A DNA stretch of 64,000 bases from Cylicocyclus nassatus (taxonomy: Eukaryota; Nematoda; Chromadorea; Rhabditida; Strongylidae). The position numbers were made by a program, and so were the translations under genes. This document shows positions 36,001 to 48,000 of the stretch, in pieces. Location of the stretch: the NCBI GenBank assembly GCA_958299035.1, contig CATQJL010000001.1, positions 107,339,769 through 107,403,768 of the forward strand. The letters are read 5' to 3'. The notes below the pieces were generated by a model that ran no database searches, was not told the DNA's origin, and was given only the letters and a program-made list of their open reading frames with translations. Each line of letters begins with the position of its first letter. The stretch's first letter is position 1.

Positions 36001-39000
36001 GTGTGCAAAATTTTCCGAAATTCCGCGAAATTTCGGGAATTCGGCGAAATTCCAGGAATTTCGCGAAATCAACGCGAATCACGCAAATGCAAACCGCAAA
36101 ACCATAACTTCCTTCGGGATGGAAATATTCTGAATCCGCTCAGATAATTGCCGGGGGCAAGCGGCCATGCGAATTTTGAGCAAGCGGGCACCGGAAAAAT
36201 AGTTCGCTGATTTTTTGTGGTCCGCTTGCAGAAATTTGGAATAATTTTGGCCAATTTTTAGACGAACGCTCGAAGATCTATCGCGATTTTTCTATACATA
36301 AGTTGCGGCACAGTGGCTGCATTCTCGCGGATTTTCCGCGAGAACATGCAAAATTATTGAGAGCCGCACGGTCCTTTTTGAAGGACCGCACAGCCCTCAG
36401 GTACTTTCCGCTGAAAGAAAGTACCCCAAACTTGGGTAATAAAACCATCGATGGTACCTCTGCCACATAGAGTCTCATCTTTTCTCGGCGTACGCCCGAA
36501 ACTGCGTAAAAAGAGTCTGAGCGCCTGCTGAAAGTTTGGCCAGCGCTCGCTGAAAGAGATTGTTTGACGAGCGCTTGCAGAAAATTTTGTATTGATGCCC
36601 GCTTGCAGAAAACGCAAATACCGCCCGCTGAAGATTTGGCCACGCCCCGAAATCCTGCTGACCGCCTGCAGAAAAGCGCGAGTTTGCGGACCGCCTGCCC
36701 CCGGCGATTATCTGAGCGGAAGCAGCATTGTGTTTAACTCGTCAAGGTAAAACTTTTCGTATGCAGCATGTCCTCGATATTCCGTTTCCAGTTTTCTCAA
36801 ATTCTTCTTTGGAGGTCCTCGTGGATGTAACGCAGCGCCTATCCAACGTAAAAGAAGTCTGTAAGTAGCATTCGATAGTACTTCTTCTGTAGATTACGGA
36901 GCGCTAGAGAGCAGCCGCAGATTCCTTTCCAAAAGAGATAAAAGCGCCGGTGAAATCTGAAAAAATCATGTTGTTCTGAATTTTACTCACCATAACCCCA
37001 AAATATGAAGCTCTCCTTCTGAGCGGATGTGATTTTCGTAATCAGCAGGTCGGATAACTTCTATGAGCAAGTTTTCCGAAATGTTCGGGTCATTTCATTT
37101 TTTCTCGTTTTACCCCACACAAGGCTCGCTCTAAGGCTCGCCGGTCGGTTTTGGTCAAAAAGTTGATGATCTTCGATTGTAAGGAACCTTCGCTTATAGA
37201 GGTTCTTATAGAGGTTTTCGGACATGCTGTTCGAAATTTATGGTCTTTGGGAAATAAAGGGTCTTTTCGCAGAGATATGGTGGGGTAACGGTAACGGAGT
37301 CACGAAAATTTGTAAATTCGCCTGCACTTCTCGCGTATCTTTCAGAAAACTGACTGCTGCTTGACTGCTTGCTTTTATGTGCCAAAGTTATACTAGGAGC
37401 CGTGCTATTGAACGGTGCCTGTCCCAGGCTGCAATCTATGAAAATCGCCAAGTTACGAGCCTACGAAAACACGTCCTTATGAATTTTGCCTAGAATGTAA
37501 AGAATGCATACTTCGTCAAAATTCCACCGCGAGTTTTCCTCGAAATTCTGGTTGCAAACATTATGTTATATATCAATATTATGTTCATTTAGCCCAGGGG
37601 ATCCCGCTTACTGAATATGGCGGTTGCGTGTGCTTCAGCTGCTTATCTGAATATCAAAGCAGTTTCGTAGCCAGAGCTCAGATATATAACCATCAAATCC
37701 AATACAGAAGGATCCATTAAACAATGTGAAAAGATTTAGCCAACGTGTTGTACAACCACTCGCGGTGGAATTTCGACGAAGTATGCGATCTTTGCATTCT
37801 GGGCTTCATGAGGACGTGTTTCCGTAGGTTCGTAACTTGGCGATTTTCATAGATTGGAGCCTGAGGCAACCACCTTTCAATAGCACGGTTCCTATAACCT
37901 TAGCACATAAAAGCAAGCAGTTAAGTTCTCTGGAAGATACGCGAGAAGTGCAGGCGAATTTACAAATTTTCGTGACTCAGTTACAGTTACCTCACCATAT
38001 CCCCTCAAAAAGACAATTTATTCCCCAAAGACCATGATTTTCGTAAAGAGCGTGTCCGAAAACCTCTATAAGCGGGGTTTCCTAACAATCGAAGATCACC
38101 AACATTTTGAACAAAATCCACCGGCGAGCCTTAGAGCGTAAAACGAGAAAATATGAAATAACTCGAACATCTCGGAAAACTTGCTCATAGAGGTTATCCG
38201 ACCTGCTGATTACGAAAATCACATCCGCTTAGAAAGAGAGCTTCATATTTTAGGGTTATGGTGAGTAAAATTCAGAACGACATGATTTTTTCAAAAATCG
38301 TCAGCCATTCTATTTCCTTTGAAAAGGAGTCTGCGGCTACTCTTTGGCGCTCCACAATAAAGAAGAATTACTGTCGAAATATCCTTGCTTGAACCTACTA
38401 GGGGCAATGCGCGCTGCTTTACACCTTTGCGAAGAGCCGTCCGCAGAAAGACTGCAGAATACTGAAATCAAAATTTCAAGGACATGCTATATATGGAAAG
38501 ATTCGTCTTGAAAAGCTGAGCACAATGCTTCTTTCCGATTCAGGATATGTTTATTCCAAAAAAAGTTACGGCGAGTAGAATTTAGAAACCCGTGAGTTCT
38601 CCAGATTTCACCAGCGCTTTTATCTCTTTTGGAAGGGGCGGCCATACTCTCTAGCGCGCCGCAATATTCAGAAGGAGTACTATCGAATGCTACTTAAAGA
38701 CATCTTTTTACATTGGATAGGCGCTGCGTTACATCCTTGCGAGGACCTCCACAGAAGAATTTGAGAAAATTGGAAACGGAAAAACGAGGACATGCTGCAT
38801 ACAAAAAGATTCGCCTTGACGAGCTGAACACAATGCTGCTTCCAAATTCAAAATATATTCATACCGAGAAGTTATGGCGCTGCGTAGTTTGCGTGATTCG
38901 CATTGATTTCGCGAAATTCCTGGAATTTTGCGAAATTTCCGAAATTTCGCGGATGTTGATAATAATAGAATAATTATCGACCATTAATTTATATTGTATA

Positions 39001-42000
39001 TTATTCTTGTCGTTGACAAACCATCCTAGCGTGAAACACTTAAGCCGCCAAGGTCACCCCCCATTGCTGCTTCATAGCACACTTGGCGGCTATTACTTTC
39101 ATGTAAGCACCAATAATTTTCGAGTGATACCTTTACGATACTATTGTTTGCCAGAAGGAAGCATCTAGGTTGCCACGCCCAAAATAGTGGCATAAATAGA
39201 CCTGGATGCTCACTTCTGGACTCGTCTCGCCAAATCTATATTCCACTGGAATTGTTTCCCGAATAAACAATTCCTTCAACGTAGTGGCATCCAATATTGG
39301 TTAACACCAAAGCGGAATTCCGGTAATGTCGCGGACTTTCGCGGAGTTCCCGAAAATTTTGCACATTCTGAAAGTGGTATTGTATATGTATGTCTGTATA
39401 TGTTCCGAATAAAAAATTCATTTCTGAACCGACCCGGATCAAACTTTGCACGCATACACTTCGGGTGGGGCAGGCGTAAGCTACTTTTCGTTATCGATCG
39501 ATATCGGTAACGAAAAGTAGCTATCAATTGATTTTATGATTTTTGCTAATCAAGCTATGGAGCTGGAAGTTTGCACAGAGGTATGTGATCATGCTGATTT
39601 GGTACAATGTGTATTTTAGAAATTATACTAACTCCATGGAATCTACCGTTTTGTTGCAAAATTCGAGCTATGGCATAGAGAGTTCGGAAAGGGGATAAAT
39701 GAGCACGTCAATTACGAATACGAACAAAATGAAACTTCTGAAATTGTAGCTAACGCTAGAACCTTGTTCACTTAGGTCAGGTTTATGTAACATTAGATTA
39801 GTTACGTAATTTAGATTTTTCTAAGACCGTAGAACGTAGTCGCGAGACATACGTTGCACCATATCTCAGGCTGCCGGTCTCAGGTTGTTAATTGTTCAAT
39901 TGTAATCTGATCTTTTTTTTCCATCCTTTGCAGCCTTCTATTCTCTTGTAATTGTTCTCATTTGTTGAATTGTTACCAGATTCTCCGATTTGCCATTTTA
40001 ATAAACTTTTGTTCTCAACCTGCGGATCCGCTCAGATAATCGCCGGGGGCAAGCGCTCCGCAAGCTCGCACTTTTCTGCAAGCAGTCACCAAATTTTGGG
40101 GGGTGGCAAAACCTTCAGCGGGCGGCACCTCCTTTACTGTCAAATGTCCTGCTAGCGGGGCAGAACACAGAGTTTTCTGCGGGGCTCGTCAAATAATCTC
40201 TTTCAACGAGCGCTGGCCAAACTTTCAGCAGGCTCGTTGAAAGAGATTATTTGACGAGCCCCGCAGAAAAATCTGTGTTCTGCCCCGCTAGCAGGACTCT
40301 TTTCAAGCAGTTTCGCTCGGACTCTTTTCAAGCAGTTTCGGGTAATGAGAATGCGGCTAATGGACCGCAACTAATCTATAAAAAAACAGCGATAGCTCTC
40401 CGAGCATTCGTCTGAAAATTGGTCAACATTCTTTCGAATTTCTGCATGCGGGCCACAAGAAATCAGCGAACTATTTTTCCGGTGCCCGCTTGCTTAAAGG
40501 CAGTGGCTCGGCAAATCTCAACCTAGTCAAATTTTCCCTTACCTGGGGTTTTTCAATACGCTGATCCCGGAAATCCACTTGTGAAAGCTTGAAAACGGCG
40601 AAAATGAGCGTTTTCTAATGCCCTTCCCTTTGATATTGGACGAGTGGAGCAAGGCCGATGACGCTAAATCGTGGCAGGACCCAATGGTTATAGCGTTGCG
40701 GCGGGCAGCTTCCAATGGTGAGAAGGAAATTGCCAACTCGTCCAGATGCGTGTAAGATTGGCCTGCGCGTGTAAGTTCGAGAGCGATTTTCTCGGCAGGG
40801 AAAGCATGCTGTGCAATCGGGATTGCACTGTTTTCATTGTTGGGCCATGAGGAACCTACCGCGTTAAAATCCCGAGTTGTTGGTTTTTGCCGATCTACTG
40901 CCTTTAAAATTTGCATGTCCTCCTGCCCCCGGCGACTATCTGAGTACGGGCTGTGCGGTCCTCCACAAAGGACCGCGCGGCCCTCAATAATTTTGCATAT
41001 TCTCGCGGAAAGTCCGCGCCGCAACCAACCTATAGAAAAACCGCGATACTACCAAGCATTCGTCTAAAATTTCGCCAAAATTTTCTCAAATATCTGCAAG
41101 CGGAACGCAAGAAATCAGAATATTTTTCCGGTGCCCGCCCGCACATCATCATTCGCATGGTCGCCTGCCCCGGCGATTATCTGAGCGCCCGTTACCGAAT
41201 TATTGTTTACCTTTATCAATTTTAGCGATTCCTAAACTTTCAACTAAGAGGGCAAGAGTCAGCATAGAGGTGGGAGTAAGTGAGCATGCTGATTACAGAA
41301 AAATACCAGTTTTTAAAATTATCATCAATTACCAATTTTTTGCAAACTCTGAACTATGAGGCTGGGAGTCGGCAGCATAAAGGGGAGAAGGGTAAGTGAA
41401 CGCTGATTACAAACATAATGACCGTTTGTAAGCATAACCATTCCTTTCATCAAATTCATCGAATTCCAGCAGACTTTGAGCTACAGTGCCTGGAATCGTA
41501 GGGGGCAAGTGAGTACACTGATCTTATATGTAAAGCTAAACGTCTGCTCTCTGTGTGTCTCTTGGTCTGTCTTATGTGTGCACCAATGGCGGGTCCAGGA
41601 TTTCAGACCGGGAAGGCGTGACAAAAAATTTTTTCGAATGAAGGTGCGCAGCGTTAGCCACGCACTCCGAAAGAAAAATTTTGGTATGCTTTTTGACATC
41701 GCGTAAATGAATTGTTCATCATGTAAAGGATTAGAATAATTTTTTTTAGGAATTTCAAAAGAATTCAAAACCTTGTATAAAAGTTTCGGGGGCAATTCAA
41801 TGGGGCCGCAAAAATTTTGGGCAGCATCCCAGGAAATATTCTGGCATGCGTGGCTGACGCCACGCAACTTTACCAAGAGGTTTTTGTTAAGCCGCGCAAA
41901 CGGAATACCGGGACCGCGATCGGTTTGCATATCTCTGTCTCTCTGTAAGTATGCTCCAAATAAAAAAAACCTATTTCTGAACCAAATCGGACCAAACTTT

Positions 42001-45000
42001 GCACACATACAATTCGGGGCGAGGCGGGTGTCGTAGCTACTTTTCGTTATTAATTATCGATTTTATCGATTGAATTTTTGCAAGGTTCGACCTACGGGAT
42101 TGGGAGTTGGCATAGGTGTGGGGGGGGGGGAGAGGGAGTAATCGAGCATGCTGATTACGAATACAATATTAACTTATGGAATTATCGATTACCTTTATCA
42201 ATTTTTTGCAAAGTTCGAGCTCCGGAGTTGGCACAGGGAGGTAAATGAGCATGCTGATTACGAATACAATATCAGTTTACAAAATATCCGTTTTTATCGA
42301 TTTTATCGATTTTTTGCAAAGTTCGAGCTGGGGCTGAGAAGTGGCACAGAGGCGTAATCGAGCATGATGATTCCGAATACAATATTAGTTTTGAAATTGT
42401 CCATTAGTTTTATCGATTTCATCAATTTTTTGCAAAATTTTTGCTACGGGGCTGAGGACTAGCACGGGTGGGAGGGGGGAGTAATCGAGCATACGGATTA
42501 ATTAAAACAGGGAATAGGGAAATGGCATGTAGAAGTGGACAAGGGAAAGGTTGTACTGGGATAGGAAAGGAGCTTTATCATAGCGTTTTGACAGGGCCGG
42601 GCGGAGCCGGGTAAGCCAGCTAGTAGCATATAAAGCGGGACTGGGATAAGGAAATGTTGTGCGAAAATTAGTCGTGATTTCTATGGGTGTATGTCAAGAA
42701 GCGTGATTCTTATTGCCAGACTAGCTTGCTCACCCGGCTCCGCCCGGCCCTGTGAAAACACTGTAATAAAGGTCCCATCCCTATCCCTGTACAGCCTTTC
42801 CCTGTGCCCACTTCTACACTTCATTTCCCGTTTCCTGTGTTGTTTTCGAAATCAGCATGCCCACTTACCCCTCCCGTGCCAACTCCCAGCCCTGTCGCTC
42901 AAACTTTGCAAAAAATCGATAAAAGTAATGGACGATTTCAAAAACTAATATTGTATTCGTAATCAGCATGCTCGTCTACCCCCCCTGTGCAAACTCCCAG
43001 CCCCGCAGGTCAACCTTTACAAAAAATCGATAAAATCGATAAAAGTAATAAACGATTTCAAAAACTAATATTGTATTCGTAATCAGCATGCTCGACTACC
43101 TCCCTGTGCAAACTCCCAGCCCCGCAGGTCAAACTTTACAAAAAAATCGATAAAATCGATAAAAGTAATCGATAATTCTGAAAAATAATATTGTATTCGG
43201 AATCCCCATGCTCACTTACCCCCCTGTGCCAAACTCCCAGCCCGTAGATGAACTCTGCAAATCGATAAAAATCGATAAAATCGATATCGATCGATGACGA
43301 AAAGTAGCCTATGACACCCGCCGGGGCCCGAAGTGTATGTGTGCCAAGTTTGGTGCGGATCGGTTCAGAAATGGAATTTTCTATTCGGAACATACGTACA
43401 CACATACATACATACAGACAGACAGACATACAAACAGACATTCAGCTTTATATATAAGATGGACACTAATTAGCGCATTTTTTAGTAATTTATGATGTCC
43501 TAAGAGCAATTCAAATTTCTAACAAGATATGTATGATCGTCCTATGTGTTGCTCGATCTTATTGAAACAAATTTAAAACATAAGTTTTGGAGGTCAAAAA
43601 CCCGTCAAAATGCAACTAATGGCGTGTTTTGGATATTTCAATGAAGTTTCCAAACAAAAACCGTCAACTTAGCCAGTGCTATTCCGTTAATGAGTTAATG
43701 AGCTAGGGCACATTGCTTGGTAGTATTGAAAGATTCGCGTAGCTTTAATATGGGTTGTTCGATTGGTGACCTCTAAAGAAATCGCCACACATGACCGTCT
43801 CCACATTTTTAACACAGTGCATGATAGGGGCTGGCGGACCAGGTAAAGCCAGCTAGTTGTAAAATACAGCACATGAACATGATAAACTAACCGCTCGGGT
43901 ATGTGGCAATTGCTCAATAACGGCCGCGTATTGTTCTGGTGGCAACGTTTGCTGGAAGATTTGCAATAGTTGCTGCGAAGGCCCGCACAGTGCGATGGCA
44001 TTGGCGATGTGGATCGCCCCCTCTTCAACATTCCCTAAACAACTGAAGTTGACTTTGCCTAACGCTGAAGATCAGAGAGAGTCTATTAGCAAAGAAGCCC
44101 ATTCGACTAAAATTTGTGTTGAAGACAAGATTTGAGTCAATTGCATTGATGGAATGTCATAATTTCTCTGTACCACTGGCGGTGATGGGGCTCGTGCGGC
44201 GCGGTTCCCGCAAGAGCGCTTTGCCTGAGCTATGCAACTCTTTTGCGAGCATGCTCTCTAATCAATTTCCCATGCTTAATTAGCGATTGTCGGCCTTTCC
44301 CACGCCTGTGGTAAGAAAATGAACAAAGAGCATGCTCACGAAAGTAGTGCAGAGCTTGGGCGAGGCGATCGAGCATTACACGAACCGAGCAAGTTTACAA
44401 CGGTAGGGTCTAAATAATCAATCCATCGCAACTTTTCGTAATGGTTCATTAAAAAATTATGTGAGGTAAGCAATAGCAACCATTTTTTCAATTTTCCTAA
44501 AAAGTGCGTTTACACCGTTTAGGAAGCTTCGCAATCTGGTGAATAGTTGAGTATTGAACTCAGCGTCCATGAAAACCCTATTACACAAGTTTCCACATTT
44601 TTTTTTGAAAATTTTTCAAAACGGCCGCTTTTTTCACAGTGACACCATATGTTTGAAGTTTCTACCGTAATCCTACAGTAACAATGAGCGATCGGCGATT
44701 CGCGCTAACTGTAAATCTAAGTTGAACCTCGCTCTACAAAATGGAATCTGAAGCTTCGCAAACTCGCGTCTTCTTGCAGGCGGTCAGCAGAATTTTGGGG
44801 CGCGGCCAAACCTTCAGCGGGCGGTACCTCCTTTACTGTCAAATGTCCTGCTAGCGGGGCAGAATACAGAGTTTTCTGCGGGGCTCGTCAAATAATCTCT
44901 TTCAACGAGCGCTGGCCAAACTTTCAGCAGGCGCTCGGACTCTCTTCAAGCAGTTTCCGAGCGTACGTCGAGCAAACGTGACACTCTATGCTGCAGAGGT

Positions 45001-48000
45001 GTCATCGATGATTTAATTACTCAAGTTTGAGGCACTTTCTCCTAGCGGAAAGTACCTGAGGGCTGCGCGGTCCTCCACAAAGGGCCGCGCGGACCTCAAT
45101 AATTTTGCATATTCTCGCGGAAAGTCCGCGAGAATGCGGCCAGTGCGCCGCAACTAATCTATAGGGAAACCGCGATGATTCTCCGAGCATTTGTCTGAAA
45201 ATTGGTCAACATTCTCCCGAATTTCTGCAAGCTGGCCGTAAGAAATCAGCGAACTATTTTTTCGGGGCCCGCTTGCTCAAAATTCGCATGCCGCCTGCCC
45301 CCGGCGATTATCTGAGTATGTGCTGCCACTACGCTCTGGCAGAGGAGCATCAAGGTCAAAATCATTCGAAAAAGAGGCGCCAAAGGAGCGCATAGGCGCG
45401 AAAGACATGCAAAGCGGTGCTATGGGAAGAACGCATGGACGCGATCATACCTATGCAAAGTACATGCCGCACGTTCGGGCTGTCGTGGCGAGCGTTTCTC
45501 GTTTTATTCCCTGTGAAGTATCTCATGCATATGGGTGAAGGACTATTGTCGCCAGAAGCGGGAGGTCCCGCACGGACAATGCAGCAGATACTCAGCACTG
45601 GCATGTACATACTGGAGTGTGTATTTGTTGCACATGTCCGGCGGGACCTCCCATTTTCGGCGACATTTAGTCGACGAATTTGAAACGCACAAGCGTACCC
45701 TGATCGGCAATGCGGCAGCGACGCGCAGTTTTCTTCGCCGAGCGTGACAGCGAGCACGAACTTGGTTTTTTTCTACGTTTTTTGAAGTTTCAGACGCTGA
45801 TCTTTCTATGTTCCGAATTCGCTTTGGACAAGGTTTTCCGAACTCGATCAGCAACAAGCACTATTGTCACAAAGTGGAGCAATCACAGCTTTGTAATGTT
45901 GATGTCTAAAATTTTCTGGTACAGCCATGCGCACATGGATGGTTTTGCATTTCGTCCACAAATCTCCAAGAAGCTTTCTCCACAGTCTGAAATTTCTCTG
46001 AAATATCACGCAGTGGAGAAGCATCGTTAATCTAAGGCTCAAATTCCCACTAACGGATTTGGTCACGACAAAATGTTACCTTTATTGATTTCAAAAGGCC
46101 GCGCAGACTGAAAAAAGACACTGAATTGCGAAATGCTTGCTCAACAAATTGTGTTTGGGATCTTAATAAGAATGAGAATTAATCACAATTATACATGGTG
46201 AAAACGTCGGGTTGAGCCTCGGTGAGTGACTTCGAGGAGCCACCAAATCGAGAACAGAAATGCTGAAAAATGAAAGGCGAAATATCTATGGCGGTTGTTT
46301 CTTTGTAAATCCACCCCTACCGCGTCTCGCAATGTCCTTTAGCATCAAATAATTTGTAATCGTCACAGTGAGCAGCCTATGTAAGCAAAAAATTGGAAAA
46401 GAAATTTGATGAGTATCTTCCACTAGCTACTGTACCCGAAGCTAAAGCAGTCATGTAGATATATGCAAAGGCATGCCATGTCGAAGTAGCTGAATGGTAA
46501 CCTTCAGAACTAGTCCACTGTGAACATAGACCTGATGCGAAATTTCGGTGAACTTCGGCGTAGGCCGTCCAAACACAGCCACCGCGATTCTTTTTTCACG
46601 AATAGTGAGCGGCAATTCAGGAACTTCACACCCCGGTAGCTGATTTGACTTCGTCATAAAGACTTTATTGTAGTTTCAAGCCTCAAAGTACATATTTTGC
46701 ACAAACTATATTTGTAGTAGTGTAGGACCACCAATGGTTTCTTACGAATTCCAGCTTTTGGTGCTACACCCCAAAACCAATTCGAACTTTTTTGCTTTCT
46801 CTTACAGACAGGTGAGAGCAGAATTGGCAACAAGTTTGCAAAGAAGCCGTGACTTCATCAATATCGCTATCGATAGATTTTCTTTTCGCTTCTTGGTAAT
46901 GTTAACAATTGAGTCTATAAATTTAGGCTGAAAAGGACATGTCGATAAACAATCAGTGTAACTCCTCTAATTGTAAGCGGTTTCACTTTTCTTTCCACCC
47001 TTGTCATACATACATACTTGACTACACGATGTTCCACAATAAAGTGTTCCACAATTCCACGATAAGTAAGCTAAGCACAAATAGTGCATGCAAAGAAGTC
47101 ACAAAAAACCAAGCGTTCCAATTCTGTCTTTCATACATGCTCCGATAATCGTGCGCTCGAAAGTCGGGACGAATTCGAAACAGACAAGCGTAAAAAGATC
47201 GGCGTCTGATACTTCAAAAAACGTTTAAAAAAACCAAGTTCGTGCTCGCTGTCGCGCTCGACGGAGAAAATTGCGCGTCGCTGCCGCGTTGCCGATTAGG
47301 GTATTCTTGTGCGTTTCGAATTCCATGTAGTCCCTTACCGCACGCATTTCCCTGTGGCCGTATTCATTAACGAACCCTGAGAAACCCCGAAAAGCAATTA
47401 ACCCTTATTCATGAAGCACAGGGTAGGCTTAATCCCAAGGGTTGAATCTACCCTCAAGGGTAAAACTTACCCCAGAAAGCGATTGACCCGTATTCATGAA
47501 CGTGATTTGTCAGGCCTTTTGTGCTTGCTATGGTAAATTTGACCCTACCATAGAGCAAGACTAAGTTCACTTTGGCACTTCTAAAAATATCAAAAGTGAT
47601 CTCTCGATGCACAACTCAGTCTCAGCAATGCCGTTTTGACAATGAACACATATTCATGGTTACTACTACTCAACTTCCTATGGCCTCTTTTCGTGTTTTC
47701 GTTCAATGTTATTATCCGGTACTGAATTAGCCGAGTTGTTATACTGATAGCTTTAGTTTTGAATAAAGTACATGTCCAACTAAGGACACTGATATGACGA
47801 ATATCAATCTCAACAACTCGGAAAATTTTCGTAGTGTGGAACTCTCTCATTATAATTTTAGACCAGCAATATATTCGTTCATTAAATGGTTTGATGCATG
47901 ATCACACTATCGTAGCTAAATTAGATACTAAGGTAAGATCAAGATAATAAAAAATTTGACAAACTTGAGATAATAATAATTAGAAATATGTGTTTGCTGT

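Noticed and set aside
40539..41024. 161-codon minus-strand frame
   Set aside because: Runs from a TTAA MITE into another MITE across a proven insertion boundary.
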